From Fimiplasma intestinipullorum (GTDB lineage: Bacteria > Bacillota_I > Bacilli_A > Erysipelotrichales > Coprobacillaceae): 59,984 nt of DNA. The notes under the pieces were generated by a model. It had not been told where the DNA came from, made no database searches, and was given only the letters and a program-made list of their open reading frames with translations. Both the position numbers and the translations under genes were made by a program. Positions within the stretch are counted from its first letter, which is position 1; the number at the start of each line of letters is the position of its first letter. Of this stretch, positions 49,776 to 58,695 are shown one piece after another. The stretch lies in contig DVMJ01000040.1 of NCBI GenBank assembly GCA_018715065.1, positions 1-59,984 of the forward strand, read 5' to 3'.

Positions 49776-50852
49776 TTATTCAATGACAATCAAGTCTTTA
49801 GGATAATGATTCAATATCTCACATCCGTCTTCCGTGACCAGCACCAGGTCCTCGATGCGTACACCAAATTCTCCCTCGATATAGATGCCCGGTTCGATTG
49901 AGAAGATCATCCCTGCTCGAACAGGCATATCAAAGGCACTGGAGACATCTCCGTATTCATGGACTTCCTTACCAATGAAATGTCCTGTACGATGATTGAA
50001 CATTGGGCCATAACCGGCCTTGGTAATGACGTCTCTGGCCGCCTTGTCAATATCGCAAAGACGCACGCCCGGTTTAATGATGGCTTCGGCAGCCAGATTG
50101 GCCTGAAGCACCAGATCATAGACCTCTCTTTGTTTTGGTGTGACAGACTTGTAGAAGAAGGTTCTTGTCATATCAGAACAATATCCCTGATACATACAGC
50201 CCATGTCTACAACGATACTGTCCCCTGGTTTTAGTGGGGTCTGGTCACAGCCATGATGCCCATCAGCCCCATTGGGTCCATAACCAACGATGGGTTCAAA
50301 GGAATATCCTTCTCCGCCATGGGCCTTGTAGAATTCCAGCAGTTTAGCTGCCATTTCATTTTCCGTAATGCCTTCTTCAAAAGCTTGACGCATATCGGCC
50401 ATCGCCTGGTCATTGATCAGACTGGCTTCTCTCATCAGCTGCCTCTCAGCTTCATCCTTGACCATGCGCATCTCATCCACTAAATAGGAACCGTTCACAA
50501 AATGCGCCTGAGGCACATTCGCCATGACCGGTAAAAGGAAACGCGCTGGCCAGTTCTTATCGACACCAATCACACTTGCCTGATCTAAATAAGATGCCAG
50601 CATACCGGTATAATCATCCGTATCATAAAACCAGACCTTTTCAAAGCCAAAATCTTCAGGGACATTGAAAAGATGATTCAAAAAGAAGACAGGCGCCTGC
50701 TTCTGGAAAACCGCTAATACCAGCATTCTTTCACCTGGATGGATCATTTTGCCAAGCAGATATTCAATGCTGTGAGGATCACTGATCAGCAGCACATCCA
50801 TCTTTGCTTTTTTCAAAGCAGTCTGTAAAGTCGTTAAGCGTTCATTATTCAT
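49776..50852 (-). CDS. M24-family Xaa-Pro aminopeptidase
   Basis: A 358-residue metallopeptidase that removes residues N-terminal to proline. A creatinase-like N-terminal domain (about 1-130) precedes the pita-bread fold with the five metal ligands: Asp in VVDMGC and YCSDMTR, His in HRTGHFIG, Glu in SIEPGI and Glu in VRIEDLV. GAGGTGTC supports the start, which overlaps the aspS stop by 8 bases. It is the last gene of hisS-aspS-peptidase. Substrates may be dietary or endogenous dipeptides; prolidase activity cannot be excluded. Confidence 0.93.
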   Translation of the reverse strand: MNNERLTTLQTALKKAKMDVLLISDPHSIEYLLGKMIHPGERMLVLAVFQKQAPVFFLNHLFNVPEDFGFEKVWFYDTDDYTGMLASYLDQASVIGVDKNWPARFLLPVMANVPQAHFVNGSYLVDEMRMVKDEAERQLMREASLINDQAMADMRQAFEEGITENEMAAKLLEFYKAHGGEGYSFEPIVGYGPNGADGHHGCDQTPLKPGDSIVVDMGCMYQGYCSDMTRTFFYKSVTPKQREVYDLVLQANLAAEAIIKPGVRLCDIDKAARDVITKAGYGPMFNHRTGHFIGKEVHEYGDVSSAFDMPVRAGMIFSIEPGIYIEGEFGVRIEDLVLVTEDGCEILNHYPKDLIVIE

Positions 50853-52596
50853 GCTTTGACACCTCGATTTCTAATTCCTCAAGCTGTTCAGGTGCAACTG
50901 CCGAAGGAGCCATGGAAACAGGACAGCGCGCACTGGCGTTCTTCGGAAAAGCAATGACATCGCGCAGTGATTTCTCCTGTGCCAGGATCATCGCAATACG
51001 GTCCAAACCTAAAGCGAAACCGCCATGCGGTGGTGTTCCATATTTTAATGCTTCCACAAAGAAACCAAACTGTGCCTGGATGCTTTCATCAGTAAAGCCC
51101 AGGGCATTGAAGACCTTGGCCTGCATATCCTGATCATAAATACGCTGTGATCCGCCACCTAACTCATAACCATTCAAGACAATATCATAAGCTTCCGCTA
51201 AACAATGAGCCGGATCACTGGCAATCAGATCCTCGTGTCCTGGTTTTGGCAGTGTGAATGGATGATGTTTCGCATAGTAACGCGCCGTCTCTTCGTCATA
51301 TTCGAACATAGGGAAATCCACGATCCATAAAAAGTCAAAAGTATTTGGATCATAGAGATGTAATTCTTTTCCTAAATGGTTACGCAAAGCAGCCAGGGCA
51401 TCACAAACCACTTCATAATGTGTATCCGCTACAAATAAGAGCAGATCCTGATCTTCTGCCTGCATGGCATCGCATAGACGGGAAAGCTGTTCTTCAGTGA
51501 AGAACTTCACGATAGGTCCTTCTGCCTTGCCGTTTTTGACCTTCATCCAGGCAAGTCCCTTGGCTTTATATGTCTTGGCAAGATCTTGCAGCTTATCGAT
51601 TGCTTTGCGTGAATAATGATCGGCCTGTCCTTTCACGTTGATTCCTTTGACATGACCGCCCTGACTTAAGGCGTTTTTAAACACGGCAAAATCCACATCC
51701 TGAACCACTGCGTTCAGGTTGACCAGTTCCAGACCAAAACGCGTATCCGGTTTATCGATACCATAACGCTCCATCGCTTCATGCCAGGTCATCCGGCGCA
51801 AAGGCAGTTCAATGTCAATATTCTTGACCTTTTTCATGACATAAGCCATCATTCTTTCCCCGATATCTAAGATCTCATCCGTTGAAAGGAAAGAAGTTTC
51901 AACATCGATCTGGGTAAATTCAATCTGACGATCCGCGCGCAGATCCTCGTCACGGAAACAGCGTGCTACCTGGTAGTAGCGTTCAAAACCAGAAACCATC
52001 AGCATCTGCTTAAAGAGCTGTGGAGACTGTGGCAGGGCATAAAACTCGCCTGGATGCACACGGCTCGGAACCAGAAAATCGCGGGCTCCTTCCGGTGTGG
52101 ATTTTCCTAAATAAGGTGTTTCAATCTCAATAAAATCCTCATTATCTAAGAACTCATGAATCGCTTTAACGATCTTCGCTCTTAAGATGATGTTTTGCTG
52201 CATGTGCGGACGGCGCAGATCGAGGTAACGATACTGCAGTCTGAAATCCTCTAAAGCATCTGTTTCATCCGCAATGATCATTGGCGGCTGCTTAGCAGCA
52301 TTGATGATACGAATGGTCTTGGCTTCGATCTCAATCTCACCCGTTGGCATATGAGGGTTCTTACTGGAACGTTCCACAACCACACCCTCAACCTGAATCA
52401 CATATTCATTACGAATCTCTTTGGTAATGCTTTCCATCTTTTCATCGCAGATAATCTGAGTGATCCCATAGCGGTCGCGCAAATCGATGAACACTAAAGC
52501 CCCCAGATTACGTTTACGGCTTACCCAGCCCACCAGCTGGACAGTCTGGCCGACGTCAGAAAGACGCAGCTGGCCATTTGTATGTGTCCGATACAT
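50845..52596 (-). CDS. aspS: Aspartate--tRNA ligase
   Basis: A 583-residue bacterial-type class II synthetase with an N-terminal OB-fold anticodon domain (VQLVGWVSRKRNLG), a core with YQVARCFRDEDLRADRQ, a GAD insertion domain (about 280-410) and the motif 3 GLALGLDRIAMIL-like segment FALGLDRIA near 540. ATGGAGGAAT precedes the ATG. Two bases separate it from hisS. The GAD domain marks the bacterial rather than archaeal type. Confidence 0.96.
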   Translation of the reverse strand: MYRTHTNGQLRLSDVGQTVQLVGWVSRKRNLGALVFIDLRDRYGITQIICDEKMESITKEIRNEYVIQVEGVVVERSSKNPHMPTGEIEIEAKTIRIINAAKQPPMIIADETDALEDFRLQYRYLDLRRPHMQQNIILRAKIVKAIHEFLDNEDFIEIETPYLGKSTPEGARDFLVPSRVHPGEFYALPQSPQLFKQMLMVSGFERYYQVARCFRDEDLRADRQIEFTQIDVETSFLSTDEILDIGERMMAYVMKKVKNIDIELPLRRMTWHEAMERYGIDKPDTRFGLELVNLNAVVQDVDFAVFKNALSQGGHVKGINVKGQADHYSRKAIDKLQDLAKTYKAKGLAWMKVKNGKAEGPIVKFFTEEQLSRLCDAMQAEDQDLLLFVADTHYEVVCDALAALRNHLGKELHLYDPNTFDFLWIVDFPMFEYDEETARYYAKHHPFTLPKPGHEDLIASDPAHCLAEAYDIVLNGYELGGGSQRIYDQDMQAKVFNALGFTDESIQAQFGFFVEALKYGTPPHGGFALGLDRIAMILAQEKSLRDVIAFPKNASARCPVSMAPSAVAPEQLEELEIEVSKHE

Positions 52597-52598
52597 CT

Positions 52599-53867
52599 CT
52601 ATTCCTCCATCTTTTTCTCTAAGTATGCCAGGATATCTTCTAAAGCAACCGTTTCCTGGTTACGTGTCCGGGTATCCTTAATATTGACTACTTCTTGATC
52701 CACTTCATCATCACCGATAATGATGGCAAAGTTGGCCTTCATGCGATCGACCGTCTTAAACTGTGCCTTCATGCTGCGGTTCTGATAATCCATATCACAG
52801 CTAAATCCATTGGCTCTGAGCATGGCCTGAATCTGTACTGCCAGATTTTTGCCCTTCTCACCTAAAGGCATGAGATAAACATCCAAATGTTCTTCCTCTT
52901 CTTCCAGCTGGTCGCCTAAAGCGATAACAAGTCGTTCCATCCCAAAAGCAAAGCCGATTCCCGGTGTTGCCGGACCACCTAATTCTTCAATCAGAGAATT
53001 ATAGCGTCCTCCACCGCCAAGGGTTGACTGCGCCCCCAGGATCGGATCATCCGAAATGACCTCAAACACGACATGGCAATAATAATCCAGACCGCGTACC
53101 AGATTAGGATCAACCACATAGCTGACCTCTAAGTCATCCAATAAGGCCAATACCTGATCAAAATAGGCCTTTGCTTCATCGGTCAAATAATCAATCGTAC
53201 GTGGAGCATTTTTCATGGCTGGATGATCATGATCCACTTTGCAGTCTAAAATACGCAGCGGATTCTTTTCAAAACGCTCCTGACAGTCATGACAAAGTTC
53301 ACCTAAATAAGATTCAAAGTGTTTCTTAAGCGCTTCTTTGTGGGCCTGACGGCTCTTGGCATCTCCTAAAGTATTCACAACCAGTCGAACATTTTTCAGA
53401 CCTAAAGACTGAACGATGGTCACCGCCATCAGCATCGCTTCGACATCTAAAGCCGGATCTTCCACTCCCAGCATTTCCACACCAAACTGATGGAACTGAC
53501 GCTGACGTCCTTTTTGCGGACGCTCATAACGGAACATCGGTCCCATATAATAGAGCTTAACTGGCTTATCAGCTGCCGCAAAAAGCTTGTTTTCAACATA
53601 AGCCCGCGCCACCCCGGCAGTTCCTTCTGGACGCAGGGTCAATGAACGTCCTTTCTTATCAGCAAATGTGTACATTTCTTTAGTCACAATATCACTCGTA
53701 TCACCAACCGAACGATTGAACAGTTCCGTATGTTCAAACATTGGCGGACGAATCTCTTTCACATTGTATAAATCGGCAATCGTTCTTAACAACTGTTCAA
53801 GATATTGCCATTTGCGTGTATCCTGAGGCAGCAGATCCACTGTGCCTCGAGGGGCTGTATAGGCCAT
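52599..53867 (-). CDS. hisS: Histidine--tRNA ligase
   Basis: A 422-residue class II synthetase. Motif 2 region MFRYERPQKGRQRQFHQFGVE lies near residue 111 (split here: MFRYERPQKGRQ, RQFHQFGVE), the histidine motifs LVRGLDYYCHVVFE and GGGGRYNSL lie near 258 and 283, and the C-terminal anticodon domain follows (DVYLMPLG). AGGAGGAAG sets the start. Its leader has no T-box; it carries a hairpin and a branched terminator instead (53888-53953). Confidence 0.96.
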   Translation of the reverse strand: MAYTAPRGTVDLLPQDTRKWQYLEQLLRTIADLYNVKEIRPPMFEHTELFNRSVGDTSDIVTKEMYTFADKKGRSLTLRPEGTAGVARAYVENKLFAAADKPVKLYYMGPMFRYERPQKGRQRQFHQFGVEMLGVEDPALDVEAMLMAVTIVQSLGLKNVRLVVNTLGDAKSRQAHKEALKKHFESYLGELCHDCQERFEKNPLRILDCKVDHDHPAMKNAPRTIDYLTDEAKAYFDQVLALLDDLEVSYVVDPNLVRGLDYYCHVVFEVISDDPILGAQSTLGGGGRYNSLIEELGGPATPGIGFAFGMERLVIALGDQLEEEEEHLDVYLMPLGEKGKNLAVQIQAMLRANGFSCDMDYQNRSMKAQFKTVDRMKANFAIIIGDDEVDQEVVNIKDTRTRNQETVALEDILAYLEKKMEE

Positions 53868-53887
53868 AAATCTTCCTCCTTCTTCAC

Positions 53888-53953
53888 AAAAAAAGCCCAG
53901 GACAAGGCATCAGGCCCTCAGGCGAGCCTAGCCGGGCATACTCTGACGAGTAT
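53888..53953 (-). ncRNA. Branched attenuator-like leader of hisS
   Basis: Between the promoter and hisS the minus strand has a hairpin ATACTC/GAGTAT (53938-53953). A three-way-junction structure follows: outer stem GCCCGG/CCTGGGC with one bulge (53895-53937), enclosing AGG-CTCG-CCT and AGGGC-CTGAT-GCCTT hairpins. Seven T (53888-53894) then complete an intrinsic terminator. No T-box sequence is present. It should end transcription before hisS unless relieved. Confidence 0.7.
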
Positions 53954-53981
53954 TCAGATCATTCCCTCAATGATTTGAAAT

Positions 53982-54010
53982 CATTATAGACTATTTACTA
54001 AAAAAATGCA
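53982..54010 (-). promoter_or_regulatory. SigmaA promoter of the hisS operon
   Basis: TTGCAT, 17 bases, TATAAT reading toward hisS. A palindrome AATGATTTCAAATCATT overlaps the predicted transcript start. Confidence 0.75.
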
Positions 54011-54148
54011 ATCATTCAAACGAACCTTCTCTTTTGCGTCATATATACAAAAACTATAAAATATCGCTTATTTTAGAAATTTATTTTAATAAATATATCT
54101 ATTTCATAAAAAATATGATAATCTCTTATTATAAGGAGGTTGATTTAC

Positions 54149-56314
54149 ATGAAGAACTTAGAACTATTTAATACTTTTGAAAAACAGAATTCCTTTTTTC
54201 AAAGCGAAATCGCCCTGACCAGTGCCTTGACGACTTATTTACGCAAGATTGGTGATGGTTCTAAAGAAGATATCTACGCCCGACTGGAAGACCTGATTGA
54301 ACTTGATTATGATGATTTTGTCCAATATTTTAGTGAACCGCGCCACCTGGCAAATCATGCAGTCGAAGAAACGGTCTATCAGGTCATCGCTGATAAACGG
54401 CTGCTTTCCATTCAGGAAGCTCAAAATGAAGTTCATCACTATGGCTACCTCTTAGATATCTTAGAAAAAAGTTCGCGTCTCGCTGCTCTGCAAACTGCCA
54501 GCGAACTATCAGACAAGATCAGTGATCCAGAGACCTTTGCCAAGCTTCTTGCGAAATACATGGTCTATCATGGCATTACCAAAAAGGATCTCACTAAAAG
54601 GATCCCGGCTGTCTATCCTCAGCTCTGTGAAATGATCGATCATCGTCAGGATCCTGACTCCCTTCATACCATCAATGATGAGCTGATGGCTTATGAACGC
54701 ATGCAAAAACAATATGAAGATCATAAAATTCTATCCCGTCTTTTACAGAAAGCACAACGCAAATTCCGTCATATCCAAAAACGACGGATGGATGCCCAGG
54801 ATAAAATGAACTGCCTGCTGCTCTTGGAAAAATCATTAAAAGATAAGATGCAATCCTTCCAGCCTTTATCCGCACCAAGCAAGGAAGCTTTTGATCATTA
54901 TTTTGATACGCTCCAGCAGGAAGTCATCCGTCTCTCCCAGATTCCAGATGTCCGCATTGAACCAGAAAAGCCAGAAAAACCACCGGTGTCTGATCAGGAT
55001 GTGCAGCTGATCGAACGCTTCTACACGGATCATCATCTCGCTTTTAAAAAGAATCAGCTGATGGATGAGTTGAGCGAATTCCCTGAGCTCCCTGTTTATT
55101 TTCAACGCTATGAGGGGATTCTTTCAATCCAGGAAACAGAAGAAAAATTGAAGGCTCTGGATGAACTGGAAAGTGATATCAACGAGGACAATCATAAAAA
55201 ATCAGACGGTCTCGTGCGCCTGACCCAGATACTTAAGCAATATCATACCGAACTACTTGAAGCAATGACGCCACCAGAACCAGCTAAACCTGAAAAAATG
55301 TCGGAACCTGTCGTTATCCCTGTTAAAGAATCGAGTGATCAGTTCCTAAAGATCGGTAAGTTCTTGGTCGTTAAAGGCAGTGATTCCCCTAACCCACTCA
55401 ATATTTCTCAGTTAGCCAGACTGGTCTCTGACGACAGTCAAGATAAGATTGGGCTATTAGAGAAACTGATCTTTCAGATCGGCTATGACAAAGTACATGC
55501 CTACTTATCCAAACATCCCCACATCCACATTTATGACCTGGAATCCATCATCAAGACAGATCGCCAGCTGCGCTTCGAATACCAGAAACGCTTAGAAGAG
55601 ATTGAGATGTATTTTCGTTCCAGTCTCACTTATTATCTCACGAATAAATATGACAAAAAATATAAAATGGCCTATCACGATGGCTATTTCTACTATCGCG
55701 CTTATCTGGATAAATCCCTATTCAACGATAAAGAAGAACATTACAACCTCATTAGTCAACTCAACGACCGAATTGATAATGAACTCAAGAATAATCAGCA
55801 AGTGACCGAAGAATATCGCCAATACCGTTATTCATTAAACTTTGCGACTGCAGCCGGTATCATGCCCTTTGGCTGGGTACTCAACCTCTTCCAGATCCTT
55901 AATTTACCTGACCGCGTCTCTTATTTAGCCCGTTATTTCCAAGGCCTTTCTGTCCAGACCTTCTATGCCTGGATGATCAGTTTAAATAATCTGCGTAATC
56001 GTTGTGCTCACTATCAAAGTCTCTATCGTCTCTCTTCTTTTAAAGAACTGCGTCCAATCATGACCAAAGATAAAGATGCGAACAACCAGGATCGCCAGCA
56101 TAAGAGCACGACCCTCTTCTACTACACCCTGATCATGATCAGACTCTGTCCGGATATCTTAAGTGCTGAAGATTTTATTGATTCACTCACGATTCTTTTC
56201 CGCAAAGCACATCGCGAGAATTATACCTTCGACTTAGAAAAAGATTATAGTTTTCCAGCCAATTGGCAGCATGTTTTAGAAGTCGAAAAAAGCGCCCGGA
56301 TAGGCGCTATGTAA
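54149..56314 (+). CDS. Large Abi_2 (AbiD/AbiF-like) HEPN protein
   Basis: A 721-residue protein. The C-terminal part (about 430-640) matches Abi_2: LESIIKTDRQLRFEYQKRLEEIEMYFRSSL (in pieces), FGWVLNLFQILN, then SLNNLRNRCAHYQSLYR with the HEPN RX4H motif at about R616-H621, the predicted RNase centre. Typical Abi_2 proteins have about 300-400 residues. Here about 400 more lie in front: an unrecognised helical N-terminus (with a second RX4H, R65-H70, perhaps chance), coiled-coil-like stretches (about 190-250) and Pro/Glu linkers near 277 and 388. Start set by AAGGAGG. It stands alone, divergent from hisS. Abi_2 proteins abort phage infection. Confidence 0.8.
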   Translation: MKNLELFNTFEKQNSFFQSEIALTSALTTYLRKIGDGSKEDIYARLEDLIELDYDDFVQYFSEPRHLANHAVEETVYQVIADKRLLSIQEAQNEVHHYGYLLDILEKSSRLAALQTASELSDKISDPETFAKLLAKYMVYHGITKKDLTKRIPAVYPQLCEMIDHRQDPDSLHTINDELMAYERMQKQYEDHKILSRLLQKAQRKFRHIQKRRMDAQDKMNCLLLLEKSLKDKMQSFQPLSAPSKEAFDHYFDTLQQEVIRLSQIPDVRIEPEKPEKPPVSDQDVQLIERFYTDHHLAFKKNQLMDELSEFPELPVYFQRYEGILSIQETEEKLKALDELESDINEDNHKKSDGLVRLTQILKQYHTELLEAMTPPEPAKPEKMSEPVVIPVKESSDQFLKIGKFLVVKGSDSPNPLNISQLARLVSDDSQDKIGLLEKLIFQIGYDKVHAYLSKHPHIHIYDLESIIKTDRQLRFEYQKRLEEIEMYFRSSLTYYLTNKYDKKYKMAYHDGYFYYRAYLDKSLFNDKEEHYNLISQLNDRIDNELKNNQQVTEEYRQYRYSLNFATAAGIMPFGWVLNLFQILNLPDRVSYLARYFQGLSVQTFYAWMISLNNLRNRCAHYQSLYRLSSFKELRPIMTKDKDANNQDRQHKSTTLFYYTLIMIRLCPDILSAEDFIDSLTILFRKAHRENYTFDLEKDYSFPANWQHVLEVEKSARIGAM
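56291..56308 (-). terminator. Terminator for the minus strand inside the Abi_2 gene end
   Basis: AGCGCC/GGCGCT hairpin, followed by six T on the minus strand. It overlaps codons near the Abi_2 C-terminus and would stop transcripts from the decayed region to the right. Confidence 0.6.
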
Positions 56315-56336
56315 AGGTGGGAGTGCCCACCTTTTT
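56313..56336 (+). terminator. Terminator of the Abi_2 gene
   Basis: Perfect 9-bp stem AAAGGTGGG/CCCACCTTT with loop AGTG and continuing TT, starting at the stop codon. Confidence 0.9.
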
Positions 56337-56407
56337 GACAGCCTACACAAGCGCTTCATTTTCATCAAAGTATCCAATGCCACTCTCTAGTCAATCAATC
56401 AAAATGA

Positions 56408-56729
56408 TTATTTTTGGATTTCCATCAAAATGTCAATCAAGAAATGAAGATCATCGGGATCTTGTTGATCACACGTCTCCCGATATAAGTTGATAAGTAG
56501 AAACCAATAGACATAATTTTGTTCTTTATGGCATAAAGAAATCGCCTCTTTTAAAAGCGCCAATGTACCATTTTGTATCCCACTATTTCTTTTTTCTATA
56601 TATTTCATTAGTAGATGCTGCATCTTGGTTTGCTTTGCTTTTTTTTAAACAAATGTATATAGTCATCACAATAATATACATGATTTAATTTCAAGTACAT
56701 CAATGGCACACGAATAATACTTTTATCAT
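56408..56729 (-). pseudogene. Decayed minus-strand genes, including a truncated LMW-PTP-like start
   Basis: At 56700-56729 an ATG with an AGGAGG site encodes MIKVLFVCH then TGA; the nine residues match the start of low-molecular-weight tyrosine phosphatases (LFVCxGNxCRS), but the match ends there. A different frame over the same DNA reads SIIRVPLMYLKLNHVYYCDDY and runs into an A-run near 56640. It appears to shift there into a 71-codon frame (56408-56623) with a helical, protein-like sequence LLKEAISLCHKEQNYVYWFLLINLY. I cannot name that second gene. All of it looks like broken leftovers. Confidence 0.5.
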
Positions 56730-56935
56730 AAACGAAAATCCTCCTAAAATGCCGTATTCTACCTCGATTTGCCGCAGTTTACCGACTATATTTTTTGCTC
56801 TGAGATTGTTAAATTTGTCACAAAATAAGCAAAATGTGGCAAAACGGGGCAAGTTGAGGACATGAAACGTAGTCAAAACGTAGTAAGAACAGGGGTGTTT
56901 TACTACTGCGATTATTACTTTTCAAAAAATTTCTT
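56730..56935. other. Intergenic, no gene recognised
   Basis: AT-rich DNA with a short repeat (ACGTAGT twice near 56878-56896). A minus-strand open stretch (KNIVGKLRQIEVEYGIL) leads into the AGGAGG at 56740-56745 but has no start codon. It could be the edge of a mobile element. Confidence 0.3.
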
Positions 56936-58544
56936 TTATTGTAGAGGGATATATTCCTTAAAAATATTGCAAAGTGCTTCCGCACAATCATCAGTTATAT
57001 TCAACAATTTCAAAACATAATCAATATAATATTGCTTTTTCCACCCAAAAGAATTTGACAAACCAGTATATGGTAAAAGCCCCTTATTGTTAATGACTCT
57101 AAGTGCTTCCAAATAATCGGCTTCATCTACTATTCTCTGTAATTCATTCAAAACACTATTATATACCTCCATTGCATTAGTTTGCGATGATATAGAATTT
57201 AGATTCTCAACATATTCTGAAATTGAAGTAACAGATTTATTGCTTATCTGATTAATAGTATTTTGACATTTTTGCCTCGCAAACAAAAGTGCTTGTTCAT
57301 TTATATTTCTTTTCAAAAAATCAATCGTTTTCTCCTTTGTTGCGGAAACAATTTCCTCAACATTTTCAATATTCTGCTTATGAGCTACAATTCTTATTAC
57401 CTCTGGTAATAAAAACAAATTCTCTATTTCTGCAACCTCAGGTACAAAGATATCATAAGTACGAAGAGAATTTATTTCTTCTTCTGTTCTTCTATCCCGA
57501 TCAATAATCCCCTTTACCTCTTTGTAATGAAACTCGCGCATGCGATTATACGCTTTTGTTGTTTGAATAACTGTGCCACACCCCTCTAATGGTATGATAT
57601 TATAATCTTCAAAAATCTTTGAATACAACTTTCTATCCGTACTTTTATCAGGAGTACCTTCAACAAGAAGTATTTTCTGCCTATTTCCTAAAATCTCTAA
57701 TAGCAAATCATCAGAAAAAGAAGCTTCTTCTAATAAATCATATTCCCAAATAGGTCCCACATCCATACTTTTGACCCATATAATTTGTGTATTAATTCTT
57801 GTACTTGCAAAATCTAAGTTATGAGTAATATACAGAAAAACACAATCTGGTCGCGCAGCTTCAACTGCATCCCATAAACGAACAAGTATAGATTTATGTA
57901 GATGATTTTCCGGTTCATCAACAATAATAAGACTATTATCCTTTGCGCATATAACTTCTGCAATATAATGGAAGATGGCTCGTTCTCCATCACTCATTTC
58001 ACTGCCATTATATTTATCCGTATTTCCGGTCGCACATATAACCTCAATTTTTCCTGCACATATTTTCAATTGTCTGTGCGTAATGACTTGTTCCCAAATT
58101 TCCTTTATCTTCTCCAGTTTTGTTTAATTATCAAATTGAGAATTTCCTTCTTTGTCATTTTCTCTATACTCAATGCTCTTTTCATAATTCTCCGTCATTA
58201 AATATACCATAAGAGCATTAAAGTCATTCAACATATGTATTTCCGGCTTGTTCCCCCACCTGTTATTTTTCTTCCCGTAATCTTTAAGCCACTCTTTATT
58301 TTCGTTTGTTGTACCATATATGAACTGTTCCTCAGCAGTACTTAGTTCTGTAGGACTCACAGATTTGGGCATATTAAGCGATTTTTGAGCAGATATTCGA
58401 TGAATATTAATTCTCTTATTATTTTCGTCAATCCAAACACTCATCCGTGTTTTTCCCGCACCATTACCCCCAATCAATACGATTGATTGCTTATCTTCAA
58501 TATATCTTTCATTTCCATTCAGATTAGGTATACGAAATTTTCAT
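56936..58544 (-). pseudogene. AAA_15-DUF4435 fusion (PARIS AriAB-like), disrupted
   Basis: Read through its lesions this is about 536 codons. The N-terminal part has RIPNLNGNERY and Walker A IGGNGAGKT. Then come the ABC-type signature MSDGER and Walker B LIIVDEPENHLH (about 290 and 315 of the repaired protein). A TOPRIM-like DUF4435 domain follows with LLVEGTPD and IIDRDRR. AAA_15 plus DUF4435 is the make-up of the PARIS defence system (AriA, AriB), here fused. The ATG at 58542-58544 has AGGAGG, but one extra A in the AAAA after it breaks the frame, and an in-frame TAA lies at 58124-58126. Confidence 0.8.
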
Positions 58545-58695
58545 TGTGCCTCCTGTAATCTATGTCAAATTCTTCTGTTAAAACACGATAACTTACAATT
58601 TCTCTCTATTATTCACAATACGAAATTATCTCTCTATCCCTCAAGAATAATTGAATTATCTATTGAGAAATATAATACATATTTTTTCCCATCAA
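58545..58695. other. Intergenic, nothing recognised
   Basis: About 150 bases of very AT-rich DNA between the AAA/DUF4143 gene and the PARIS-like gene. No clear promoter or terminator stands out. Confidence 0.5.

Noticed and set aside
53880..53953. T-box riboswitch for hisS
   Set aside because: The conserved T-box sequence (GGTGGTACCRCG) and specifier loop are absent, so I list an unclassified leader instead.
54211..54360. Second HEPN centre (RX4H at residues 65-70) in the Abi_2 protein
   Set aside because: The motif is short, lies in EPRHLANHAV without the surrounding helix pattern of HEPN domains, and could easily occur by chance; kept only as a remark.
54149..56314. Cas13-type CRISPR effector
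   Set aside because: Only one convincing HEPN motif is seen in an Abi_2 context, the protein is smaller than known Cas13, and there is no repeat array anywhere in the window.
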